DNA of 6,747 nt from an uncultured Bdellovibrionales bacterium (lineage in GTDB: Bacteria > Bdellovibrionota > Bdellovibrionia > Bdellovibrionales > JAMPXM01). The position numbers and the translations under genes are program-made. Of this stretch, positions 1-4,697 are shown one piece after another. The stretch's first letter is position 1, and every line of letters starts with the position of its first letter. The DNA lies in assembly GCA_937927435.1 (NCBI GenBank), contig CALBDW010000025.1, positions 1 to 6,747 of the forward strand, written 5' to 3'. The notes beneath the pieces are model-generated. The model searched no databases, was not told the origin of the DNA, and saw only the letters and a list, made by a program, of their open reading frames with translations.

Positions 1-1
1 C

Positions 2-562
2 GACACTCACGGGGCCTACAATCCTTCAACGTCAACTTACACAGTTCCAGTTCCGGGCTTCTATAGAATTTTCGCTAAGGTTGAAGGGTTGCATAATATA
101 GGTACAAACACGGCGATACTGGAGATCTATAAGAATGGTGACGTTGCGAAGATTCTTTGGCGTACGGATTTCAATCCCAGTGTTACCCTCGTTCCAGTGG
201 CCAGTGGCCATGCTTCCTTAGAACTCAAAGCCGGAGATCAAATTGAGATACGCGCATATCAAACCAGTGGTAACACTGTAACTTTAAATCCAACTGGATT
301 GTACCTAACGCATCATTTTTGGTGGGAAATCGAACGCATCTCGGGTCCGCAGCAAATCGCCGCAAGCGAGTCGGTAAGCGCAAGCTATACGAACACTGCG
401 GGCACTGCGGTTACAAATTCTGAAACAGTAATCCCCTTTTCGACAAAACTCTGGGACACGCACGGAGCATACAATCCGGTTACGGGTGAGTTTACGTGTC
501 CAGTCTCTGGTGAGTACGAAGTGTCAGGTCATATGGGGTTGGTGTCTACCAGCTTTAATGTG
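2..562 (+). repeat. Diverged tandem domain repeat (C1q-like module), period 453 bp
   Basis: The stretch at 2-22 (GACACTCACGGGGCCTACAA) recurs at 455-475 as GACACGCACGGAGCATACAA, exactly 453 bp (151 codons) later and in the same frame. Beyond this block DNA identity fades, but the protein pattern (Pro-Val-x-Gly-x-Tyr turn, then alternating hydrophobic residues) persists. This is an old in-frame domain duplication. Copy 1 lacks its N-terminal strand only because the window starts there. The end given is approximate and marks the conserved start of copy 2. Confidence 0.6.
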
Positions 563-790
563 AACGATGTGTTTTACGCAAACATTTATCTAGATGGCGT
601 ATTGTATAAGCTTGCTGGAGTTCATAGAGCCCAAACTAATTCGTCAATCGAACGCGAGTTTCCATTTTCGGTGACGGTGAGATGCCTTGCTGGTCAAAAG
701 ATATTACTCAAGGCGTTTTCAACAGTTAATTCGACTTTAAACACTGGCACGGGCGTAAACCATATCACCTTTAGACGAGTTGGTAATTAA
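2..790 (+). CDS. Tail fibre / receptor-binding protein, C-terminal part with two C1q-like domains (5' end outside window)
   Basis: The frame is open from the first bases, so this is the 3' part (262 codons) of a longer gene; the TTG at 89 is not a credible start because coding similarity runs through it. The visible protein holds two diverged copies of one beta-rich module. Copy 1 begins at residue 1 with DTHGAYNP and copy 2 at residue 152 with DTHGAYNPVTGEF, each followed by a VPGFYR / VSGEYE turn and ending in an aromatic-rich strand (HFWWEIERI; HITFRRVGN). The pattern 'D-T-x-G-x-Y-N-P-x-T-G-x-[FY]-x-x-P-V-x-G-x-Y' is that of the C1q/TNF-like jelly roll, which trimerises and is common at the tips of phage tail fibres and on bacterial surface proteins. 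Likely role: trimeric host-binding tip of the virion. It directly precedes the lysis region, as late tail genes often do. The family call is from motif recognition; the fibre role is inferred from context. Confidence 0.78.
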   Translation, partial: DTHGAYNPSTSTYTVPVPGFYRIFAKVEGLHNIGTNTAILEIYKNGDVAKILWRTDFNPSVTLVPVASGHASLELKAGDQIEIRAYQTSGNTVTLNPTGLYLTHHFWWEIERISGPQQIAASESVSASYTNTAGTAVTNSETVIPFSTKLWDTHGAYNPVTGEFTCPVSGEYEVSGHMGLVSTSFNVNDVFYANIYLDGVLYKLAGVHRAQTNSSIEREFPFSVTVRCLAGQKILLKAFSTVNSTLNTGTGVNHITFRRVGN

Positions 791-891
791 GAGATGGCAC
801 GTAGAACAGTAGTCTACCAACAGATACCATGGATAAGAAGAACGTAAACATGATCTGTATGGGTCCCCGCTAACCGCGCACGAGGTAAGAA

Positions 892-1170
892 ATGGATTTC
901 TTCTCGTTTCTGTCTACTGCAGTGGAAGACGTAAGCCCTGGACGGCTTCTTGAAACAATCCTCGCGCTCGTTGTTATTTGGACGCGGGTGAAACCGTTTC
1001 TTAAGTCCTACGATGAGAGGCTTAAGAACCTCGAACAAGCGGTGAAAGACGGATTTAAACAAGGCGAACTGCGATTTCAAAAGATCGAAGACGCTGCGAA
1101 GGATACTGCAGATCGCGTTTCGCGTGTGGAAAACAGAGTTTCGATTTTAGAGCAAAAACTTGCCCGATAA
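892..1170 (+). CDS. Small membrane-anchored coiled-coil protein (92 aa), possible lysis accessory
   Basis: The ATG at 892 follows a GAGG Shine-Dalgarno (882-885) with six-base spacing. The protein has a short N-terminal amphipathic stretch (residues 1-16), one hydrophobic segment (about 17-36, core LLETILALVVIWTRV), and a long charged helix (38-92) with heptad-like spacing (LKNLEQAV, VSRVENRVSILEQKL) typical of a coiled coil. One TM plus coiled coil is seen in XhlA-like proteins, Rz-type inner-membrane spanins and several unnamed phage families. Basic residues (R32, K34, K38) directly after the TM favour a cytoplasmic C-terminus, which argues against a canonical Rz (periplasmic C-terminus). 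It lies about 100 bp after the tail gene and 23 bp before the next ORF. No precise function is assigned. Confidence 0.75.
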   Translation: MDFFSFLSTAVEDVSPGRLLETILALVVIWTRVKPFLKSYDERLKNLEQAVKDGFKQGELRFQKIEDAAKDTADRVSRVENRVSILEQKLAR

Positions 1171-1193
1171 CAACGGGCCGAAAGGGGGGTGTT

Positions 1194-1418
1194 ATGGAAA
1201 AACCGTTTGATGTAAAAGACCTGAAAGAGAAACTGAAAGCCGCTGGTTTGGAGCTGGCAGAAGAGAACGTCAAAGTTCTTCTTCCGATCTTCCTCGACTG
1301 GGTTGAGGATTCGGTCAAGATGACTCAAAACAAACTTGACGACTTCTTCGTGATGGCTCGTCCGCAAATCGAAGCTGCGCTCAATCCGCTAATTGAAAAG
1401 ATCAATCCCAACGACTGA
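1194..1418 (+). CDS. Small helical phage protein of unknown function (74 aa)
   Basis: A strong purine-rich ribosome site (AAGGGGGG, 1182-1189) precedes the ATG at 1194, supporting the start. The product is strongly helical and charged: an N-terminal Lys/Glu-rich helix (DVKDLKEKLKAAG), a middle hydrophobic-amphipathic stretch (VKVLLPIFLDWVEDSV, about 26-41), and a C-terminal helix (RPQIEAALNPLIEKI). There is no convincing transmembrane span and no motif I recognise. It sits between two membrane-protein genes; the next gene's SD (GAGG, 1417-1420) overlaps this gene's stop codon, so translation is probably coupled. Reality as a gene is well supported by RBS and packing; function is unknown, with membrane association or a lysis-regulatory role as a guess from position. 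Confidence 0.72.
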   Translation: MEKPFDVKDLKEKLKAAGLELAEENVKVLLPIFLDWVEDSVKMTQNKLDDFFVMARPQIEAALNPLIEKINPND

Positions 1419-1426
1419 GGTTCAAA

Positions 1427-1501
1427 ATGCAAAAGTCATGGCTTTGGTATCTTGTGCTTGGGATTGGAATCGCAGCTTTCATTGCGCTTAAACACGTATG
1501 A
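1427..1501 (+). CDS. 24-aa single-span membrane mini-protein
   Basis: A 25-codon frame starts at ATG 1427, six bases after GAGG (1417-1420), and ends in TGA at 1499-1501, which overlaps the next start as ATGA (1498-1501). The product is a short basic N-terminus (MQKSW), a hydrophobic span of about 15-16 residues (LWYLVLGIGIAAFIAL), and a KHV tail. SD, TM composition and the 4-nt overlap together are unlikely by chance, and without this ORF the following gene would lack any SD. Tiny membrane proteins in lysis cassettes act as pinholins, antiholins or holin modulators; that is established for other phages but only inferred here. Alternatively it may serve mainly as a translational coupling leader for the next gene. 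Confidence 0.62.
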   Translation: MQKSWLWYLVLGIGIAAFIALKHV

Positions 1502-1845
1502 CACGAGATGAATACGTTGAACTAATCAAGTCAACCGCACTCGATCTAGGGCAGCGCTTCGTGATGAGTTACCTTGTTGCGAAGCTGCCCTTTTTGGCGT
1601 GGCCGATTGTGAATCCGATTGCGAGCTTCATTGTCGGCTACGTGTTGAAGATTGCGATTCGTGAAACTGAATTTGGTCTTTTCTATCTCTACATCGACAC
1701 CAGGACAAACAAACAAGGCGTTGCATTTATGGAAGCCGCAATCAGAAACCGCAAAGCACAAGAGAGCGGAACACCGGAAGAAAAAGAAAAGGCGGAAAAG
1801 GAACTCATTGATGCTTTTAGAGCGTTTGTTAAATTTACGAATTAA
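1498..1845 (+). CDS. Putative holin-like membrane protein (115 aa)
   Basis: The ATG at 1498 lies inside the stop overlap (ATGA) of the 24-aa ORF and has no SD of its own, so it is probably translated by re-initiation. Residues 1-20 are polar (MTRDEYVELI...), followed by a hydrophobic block of about 34 residues (21-54) broken by prolines at 31, 36 and 40, which could form one long or two short membrane helices. Residues 85-115 are highly charged (KAQESGTPEEKEKAEKE). Hydrophobic centre plus charged C-terminal tail, small size and position just upstream of a lipoprotein and an endolysin fit a holin. I recognise no named holin family. It could instead be a structural or superinfection-exclusion membrane protein. 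Its last 35 nt encode the start of the lipoprotein in another frame. Confidence 0.68.
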   Translation: MTRDEYVELIKSTALDLGQRFVMSYLVAKLPFLAWPIVNPIASFIVGYVLKIAIRETEFGLFYLYIDTRTNKQGVAFMEAAIRNRKAQESGTPEEKEKAEKELIDAFRAFVKFTN

Positions 1846-2170
1846 GCTATCGCTGATTGGCGTTTTCATTCTCTCATCGTGTGCAACAGCGCCGCCGGAT
1901 ATTCCTGTTTGTGTCGAAATCCATTTGGCGAAAGGCTATTGCGTGAACACGATTTCAGCCACCGAGTTTACCGTTGACGATAAGAACAAACTCGATGGTC
2001 TTTCGTGGTGGGACGCTAGGCCAACGATGCTCATGATTCCGGCGAAATCATGGGCGAAACTTAAAACGTACATAATCACGCAATGTAAGCGCACAGGCCA
2101 ATGTGACAAAGAAATCAGCTCTTGGGAACGAACGATCAACTCAGTTGATAAAGCATTGGAGACAAAATGA
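1811..2170 (+). CDS. Phage lipoprotein, Rz1/o-spanin-like candidate (119 aa)
   Basis: The open frame extends upstream, but the true start is ATG 1811: AAGGA (1798-1802) lies eight bases before it, and only this start gives a proper lipoprotein signal. Residues 4-12 supply positive charge (R5, R10, K12), 13-21 are hydrophobic, and the lipobox L-S-S-C places the lipidated cysteine at C24, followed by Ala, so Lol sorting to the outer membrane is expected. The mature part (about 96 aa) has four further cysteines (C34, C44, C92, C98), possibly two disulfides, and aromatic motifs (LSWWDARP, SSWERT). It starts 35 nt inside the upstream gene in another frame and overlaps the amidase start by ATGA. 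Embedded lipoprotein beside an endolysin resembles Rz1, but Rz1 proteins are usually short and Pro-rich, and no clear Rz partner is visible. A lysogenic surface-modifying lipoprotein is the alternative. Confidence 0.75.
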   Translation: MLLERLLNLRIKLSLIGVFILSSCATAPPDIPVCVEIHLAKGYCVNTISATEFTVDDKNKLDGLSWWDARPTMLMIPAKSWAKLKTYIITQCKRTGQCDKEISSWERTINSVDKALETK

Positions 2171-2841
2171 AAGCATTCATCGAATGGTTGTCGGATCTTT
2201 TGAAACAGTTCTTCGCGCACGTTGAAACAATAGATCAGGTCGATCCGATTGAAAAAGAAATCGGTGAACTAAGGATCGGCCTGATCGTTGGGCATGAAAA
2301 GTCCGCTCAAGGTGCCGTGATGCCAGCGCCTTATAGACTTTCCGAGTACGCCTACAATTCTGAGATTGCACAGCTTGCAAAAGACTATGCAAAACGAATC
2401 GGCGTTACGGCAGAAATCATTTTTCGCGACGGGATTGGAATTTCAGGTGCATACAAAAAAGCAAAATCTCTCGGCGTTGATTGCGTGATCGAACTTCATT
2501 TCAATGCGTTCAATGGAACGGTTTCTGGCACTGAAACGCTTTGCTCAAATGAAGGTGCTGACAAACAGTTTGCTAATTTTGTTCATAATCACGTGTGCAA
2601 TGTGTTTGATCGAAAGCCGGGCGCCGGCGATCGCGGAGTGAAAACGCTTTCAGCAACCGATCGCGGCGGATCAAACGTTCATGCGTTACCGAATATCCCC
2701 AATTGTTTGATCGAAGGCTTTTTCGGCGACAATCCAAAAGAAGCGAAGATGGCGCTTGAGAGAAAGGAGCAGTACGCTCACGCTCTCATTGATGCTTGTG
2801 TCGAGTGGGCCAATAGTCGCATGCAGGTGAACCTTGCTTGA
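2167..2841 (+). CDS. N-acetylmuramoyl-L-alanine amidase endolysin (Amidase_3 type)
   Basis: This zinc hydrolase is expected to cut the amide bond between MurNAc and L-Ala of peptidoglycan during host lysis. Visible Amidase_3 landmarks in order: VGHEKSAQGA (H43, first zinc ligand), YNSEIAQLAKDYAKRIG (E66, probable second ligand), VIELHFNAFN (H111, third ligand, replacing the usual SLHxNA with ELHFNA), and CLIEGFFGDN (E183, catalytic Glu). Length 224 aa is normal for a single-domain phage amidase. ATG 2167 has GGAG at 2158-2161, five bases away, and overlaps the lipoprotein stop (ATGA). There is no Sec signal; residues 1-20 (MKAFIEWLSDLLKQFFAHVE) form an amphipathic helix-like extension before the catalytic domain at about residue 36. 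A holin would therefore be needed for export, which fits the neighbours. There is no separate cell-wall-binding domain. Confidence 0.9.
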   Translation: MKAFIEWLSDLLKQFFAHVETIDQVDPIEKEIGELRIGLIVGHEKSAQGAVMPAPYRLSEYAYNSEIAQLAKDYAKRIGVTAEIIFRDGIGISGAYKKAKSLGVDCVIELHFNAFNGTVSGTETLCSNEGADKQFANFVHNHVCNVFDRKPGAGDRGVKTLSATDRGGSNVHALPNIPNCLIEGFFGDNPKEAKMALERKEQYAHALIDACVEWANSRMQVNLA

Positions 2842-3034
2842 TGAAGAAATCGGCGTCGATGTCTATGTTTTCCGAACCGACGATGGCCGTCATGTCGAAC
2901 TCGGTTTCACATCAGACGCCTCGCTTTCAGCGCAGGAATTCCTTTCGATGCTTTTGCAGTTTTTATCCGAATATGCCGATGAACCCGAAAGACTCTTTGA
3001 GGACTATGGTCTAAATCGTGAGGCGATGAATTAA
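2834..3034 (+). CDS. Small acidic protein of unknown function (66 aa), TTG start
   Basis: An in-frame stop at 2828-2830 leaves TTG 2834 as the only plausible start. AGGTGA at 2825-2830 matches the anti-SD end exactly and, allowing for its 5'-shifted pairing register, sits at usable spacing. The gene overlaps the amidase stop by 8 nt, so it is probably coupled to it. The protein is very acidic (many Asp/Glu, e.g. PERLFEDYG) with a beta-hairpin-like N-terminal half (VDVYVFRTDDGRHVELGF) and a helical C-terminal half (AQEFLSMLLQFLSEYADE). I recognise no family. It is the last plus-strand gene before a convergent minus-strand gene only four bases away. The rare start and small size keep confidence moderate. 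Confidence 0.6.
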   Translation: MLDEEIGVDVYVFRTDDGRHVELGFTSDASLSAQEFLSMLLQFLSEYADEPERLFEDYGLNREAMN

Positions 3035-3038
3035 GCAT

Positions 3039-3635
3039 TCACGGCAGGCATTCCGCTGGCCGGAAATCTGGGAACATTTCAAAGAACGGCTCGAAAACGT
3101 TGATAATGTACGCAGCGGGCGCATCTAAACACGCATCCTGTTTGTTGTGAGTTAAAAAGTTATCGACGGATGCTTTGGCAGCTAATCCGGATGAAGGATT
3201 CCCACCAAAGGGTTTTCGTTTGATTTGTTGCAAGCAAATTGCTTCACAACATGGATTGTCTCGGCATCGTTCGCCCAACAGAAATTCAGGATTTGTTCGA
3301 TCGATGACATATTCGTTTTTACATGATTGATTGTCCGGTAAGTATTTTTCGTCGTGGTATTCGACAAGAGCAGTGCAGAGCGGCCCGGTTCCCGAGTGAT
3401 GAATGGCCGGACACACAATGTTTCTTATTTGGCTTTCCGTGGCGATGGGATTATGGAAATCGCAAACTTTTGCACACGCCTGAATTTGTCCGCACTTGTG
3501 GTATGAATAGTCAATAGGATTAGGCGCAGGTGTTGGCGTCGGAATAAGAGGCGGCACGCCGCTCACAACAGATCCGCCGCCGCCTTTGCAAGCTGAAAGC
3601 GTAACTACTAAGAGAAGAGCGAGAATCGCTTTCAT
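3039..3635 (-). CDS. Cysteine-rich secreted lipoprotein (198 aa), probable prophage cargo ('moron')
   Basis: Start is ATG at 3635 on the minus strand, four bases after a consensus AGGAGG (3640-3645). MKAILALLLVVTLSAC is a textbook lipoprotein signal with lipobox L-S-A-C at C16; Lys17 follows, so outer-membrane placement is expected. A Gly-rich then Pro/Thr-rich linker (GGGG, PTPTPAPNP; about 18-40) leads to a globular domain of about 155 aa with twelve further cysteines (48, 54, 58, 75, 87, 105, 124, 129, 130, 134, 169, 196). This even number is compatible with six disulfides. I recognise no family. It runs opposite to the lysis genes, convergent with a 4-nt gap, and downstream of the repressor on the same strand, a classic position for genes expressed in the lysogen. 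Superinfection exclusion or altered host surface is an inference only. Confidence 0.82.
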   Translation of the reverse strand: MKAILALLLVVTLSACKGGGGSVVSGVPPLIPTPTPAPNPIDYSYHKCGQIQACAKVCDFHNPIATESQIRNIVCPAIHHSGTGPLCTALVEYHDEKYLPDNQSCKNEYVIDRTNPEFLLGERCRDNPCCEAICLQQIKRKPFGGNPSSGLAAKASVDNFLTHNKQDACLDAPAAYIINVFEPFFEMFPDFRPAECLP

Positions 3636-3692
3636 CGCGCCTCCTAAATAAATGCTTTCAATTTATATCGGTTCTTAGAGCCCGAAACTTAA

Positions 3693-3735
3693 GGCGAATC
3701 CCATTTTGAAACAGTCCTTGGTCGGGATTTTCGCC
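3693..3735. repeat. Bulged inverted repeat (stem GGCGAA..TCCC / GGGA..TTCGCC)
   Basis: GGCGAATCCC at 3693-3702 can pair with GGGATTTTCGCC at 3724-3735, giving 10 bp with a two-base bulge and a 21-base loop. No T-run follows on either strand, so it is not a standard terminator. It lies between the lipoprotein gene and the terminator candidate, so it would sit in the leader of a minus-strand transcript starting further upstream. Confidence 0.4.
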
Positions 3736-3744
3736 CTGTTAGAT

Positions 3745-3765
3745 GGATACCTGTCAGGTAGCATC
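3745..3765. promoter_or_regulatory. Palindromic site TACCTGTCAGGTA, possible operator
   Basis: Positions 3748-3760 read TACCTG-T-CAGGTA, a perfect palindrome with 6-bp arms and one central base. It is flanked by GGAT (3745-3748) and ATCC (3762-3765), which extend the symmetry imperfectly. A one-base centre cannot form a hairpin loop as such but is typical of a site for a dimeric DNA-binding protein. It does not resemble the presumed repressor operator at 4376-4426. It sits about 110 bp upstream of the lipoprotein start, so control of that gene is possible. Confidence 0.35.
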
Positions 3766-3840
3766 CGCTAAGAAAACATCATTAAAAAAACTCGACCTCT
3801 CGCCGATATGTTTTCGCAAAAACTTAACCCGACTAGCGGA
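3764..3840. repeat. Nested inverted repeats TCCGCTA/TAGCGGA and GAAAACAT/ATGTTTTC
   Basis: Two perfect inverted repeats are nested: outer 7-bp arms at 3764-3770 and 3834-3840, and inner 8-bp arms at 3772-3779 and 3808-3815. On the left the two arms are one base apart; on the right they are 18 bases apart. The inner pair encloses the minus-strand terminator candidate. They could form an extended RNA fold in the repressor 3' UTR or be recombinase or replication-protein sites. Confidence 0.4.
3784..3806 (-). terminator. Weak intrinsic terminator candidate for the repressor transcript
   Basis: On the minus strand, TCGGC-GAGAG-GTCGA (3806 to 3792) forms a five-pair stem including one G-U, followed by G and seven T (3790-3784). 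It begins 64 bases after the repressor stop codon. The stem is short, so strength is doubtful, but the uninterrupted T7 and the position are right. If active, the downstream lipoprotein would need its own promoter. Confidence 0.35.
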
Positions 3841-3870
3841 ACGTTGGTGGAGCGTGAATGGAGAGTTTGA

Positions 3871-4341
3871 TTACTCGCCTTTGCGATCTTTTATTTGAAG
3901 CTTATCTCGTTGCTCGCGATATGAAAGAGCGTGCCGTTCAAAAGCCTCGCGATCCTGATCCGATTTCTCGAGACCAAGTTGGCGACGAATCGAAGCGCGG
4001 AGCGAAGATTCTGCGTTTCCGTAAGCCAAAATCAGGTCGGCGATTTCCTGGGGATTAAGACCGTTTTCGTACGGCGCAGACGGCTCAGCAACCGTCCGTA
4101 GATTTTCCGTAGAAATTGAGAAGCGCAGAAGTTCTGATGGTTCAACGCCAAGGCCATAGGCAAGGGCAACAACTGTATTGATTCGGGGAGCTCTTTGTTC
4201 GAGCTCGATGAGGGTAACGGCGTTTTTCGATATGCCTGCGGCTTCGGCCAATTGCTCTTGCGTTAGTCCGCGTAACTCTCGGAGTTCGCGCACCTTCTGG
4301 GCGAAAGTCGTAAGTATTTGTTTTTCCGAGAGTTTCTTCAT
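3871..4341 (-). CDS. XRE-family transcriptional repressor, CI-like but without a peptidase domain
   Basis: Residues 15-70 form a Cro/CI-type helix-turn-helix: VRELRELRGLTQEQLAEAAG, then ISKNAVTLIELEQR (recognition helix region) and NTVVALAYGLGVEPSELL. This is the classic XRE pattern. The C-terminal 85 residues are mostly charged helices (NPQEIADLILAYG; RASIRRQLGLE) and contain no S24/LexA-type Ser-Lys protease, so SOS self-cleavage is not expected. Total 156 aa from ATG 4341; an in-frame GTG at 4350 would add three residues. Neither start has an SD, so the mRNA may be leaderless, as lambda cI is from PRM. It is divergent from the Cro-like gene across a region with inverted repeats, the standard immunity-switch layout. 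Likely role: dimeric repressor of the early operon, possibly of itself. The plus-strand frame opposite it is a shadow. Confidence 0.85.
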   Translation of the reverse strand: MKKLSEKQILTTFAQKVRELRELRGLTQEQLAEAAGISKNAVTLIELEQRAPRINTVVALAYGLGVEPSELLRFSISTENLRTVAEPSAPYENGLNPQEIADLILAYGNAESSLRASIRRQLGLEKSDQDREAFERHALSYREQRDKLQIKDRKGE

Positions 4342-4350
4342 TATTTGCAC

Positions 4351-4370
4351 AATACGTTATGAAATTATTT
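4351..4370 (-). promoter_or_regulatory. Possible repressor promoter -10 region (minus strand)
   Basis: On the minus strand TTGTGT (inside the left operator arm, 4385-4380) is followed after 17 bases by CATAAC (4362-4357), a 4/6 match to the -10 consensus. Transcription would begin near 4350-4351, at the GTG or a few bases before the ATG, which would explain the missing SD. The -35 match is poor, so this is a tentative reading; its value is that repressor binding at the inverted repeat would cover the -35. Confidence 0.25.
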
Positions 4371-4375
4371 CCGTC

Positions 4376-4426
4376 GTTACACAAAACAATACTTTCGTGT
4401 TGCGATTTGGTAAGGTTTTGTGTAAC
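4376..4426. promoter_or_regulatory. Divergent operator region with perfect 12-bp inverted repeat
   Basis: GTTACACAAAAC (4376-4387) and its exact reverse complement GTTTTGTGTAAC (4415-4426) are separated by 27 bp. A third related half-site, TTTCGTGT (4393-4400), pairs with ACACAAAA (4379-4386) to give an imperfect 22-bp palindrome with one mismatch across 8-bp arms and a 6-bp centre. Three related half-sites between divergent repressor and cro genes are what is expected of a CI/Cro operator cluster. The right arm ends 12 bases before the cro ATG. I see no consensus rightward promoter; the best is TTGCGA (4400-4405) with TAACTT (4423-4428), whose predicted start is too close to the gene to include the SD. 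Confidence 0.6.
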
Positions 4427-4438
4427 TTTCGAGGCGCA

Positions 4439-4687
4439 ATGATTAGAGATAATCAATTTCGAAAGACAGACGTAGACATGCTGCGGAGTTGGCTCGCCTC
4501 TGACCCGAAAAAGAATTGGGCGGCCCTTCTCGCAGAAGGATTACAGCCGTGGACGATTGAGAGGATCGTCTCCGGCAAACAAAAGGGCGCACCTAGGCCT
4601 GTGACTAGGCGGGCCTTTGAGCGCGCAACTGGCATGCCCGAAGACGTTCTCTTTCCCGTTGTGGCGAACGTGAAAGAAACGGCGTAG
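4439..4687 (+). CDS. Cro-like DNA-binding protein (82 aa)
   Basis: The open frame extends upstream through the operator, but ATG 4439 is the likely start: GAGG at 4431-4434, four bases away, and it begins after the operator arm. The 82-aa basic protein has the helix-turn-helix shape of short phage regulators: WAALLAEGLQPWTIERIVSG (helix-turn-recognition helix, about 27-46), a basic linker (KQKGAPRPVTRR), and the end motif ATGMPEDVLFPVV, close to the 'TGl..deLFP' tail common in XRE/Cro and YdaS-type proteins. It is divergent from the repressor and first in the plus-strand early operon, the position of lambda cro. Likely role: opposing repressor that shuts off repressor synthesis and tunes early transcription. 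Homology to Cro proper is inferred from pattern and position. Confidence 0.75.
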   Translation: MIRDNQFRKTDVDMLRSWLASDPKKNWAALLAEGLQPWTIERIVSGKQKGAPRPVTRRAFERATGMPEDVLFPVVANVKETA

Positions 4688-4697
4688 GGCCTTTAAA

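Larger units (their letters stand above)
3636..3870. other. Non-coding gap rich in inverted repeats between repressor and lipoprotein genes
   Basis: No ORF longer than about ten codons with an SD is visible on either strand in this 235-bp interval. It contains the lipoprotein SD (3640-3645), an AT-rich TATAAA on the minus strand (3662-3667) that could be a weak -10 but lacks a good -35, a bulged hairpin (3693-3735), a perfect 13-bp palindrome (3748-3760), nested inverted repeats (3764-3840) and a minus-strand terminator candidate (3784-3806). It could hold the lipoprotein promoter and operator, a small RNA, or an attachment or origin site; sequence alone does not decide. Confidence 0.55.

Noticed and set aside
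794..873. Two short plus-strand frames (17 and 14 codons) between the tail gene and the 92-aa gene
   Set aside because: One has only GAG touching its ATG and the other no SD; no hydrophobic or other informative composition.
814..1367. Minus-strand frames opposite the 92- and 74-aa genes
   Set aside because: They overlap plus-strand genes with good SDs, have no SD themselves, and their compositions look like antisense translations.
1652..1810. Upstream extension of the lipoprotein frame
   Set aside because: It overlaps the holin candidate, encodes Lys/Arg-rich low-complexity residues, and would bury the lipoprotein signal; ATG 1811 has a strong SD.
3051..3065. TTCCG-CTGGC-CGGAA hairpin at the convergent gene ends
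   Set aside because: Only a 5-bp stem, no T-run on either strand, and it lies inside the lipoprotein coding end; too weak to call a terminator.
3323..3517. Plus-strand frame inside the cysteine-rich lipoprotein gene
   Set aside because: No SD, and the lipoprotein has a clear signal peptide and consensus SD on the opposite strand.
3858..4058. Plus-strand 66-codon frame opposite the repressor end
   Set aside because: The SD-like GGTGG is present upstream, but the frame lies almost wholly antisense to the well-supported repressor and its product is compositionally unremarkable.
4142..4456. Minus-strand 104-codon frame across the operator region
   Set aside because: It overlaps the repressor in another frame and crosses the operator; no SD and no recognisable domain.
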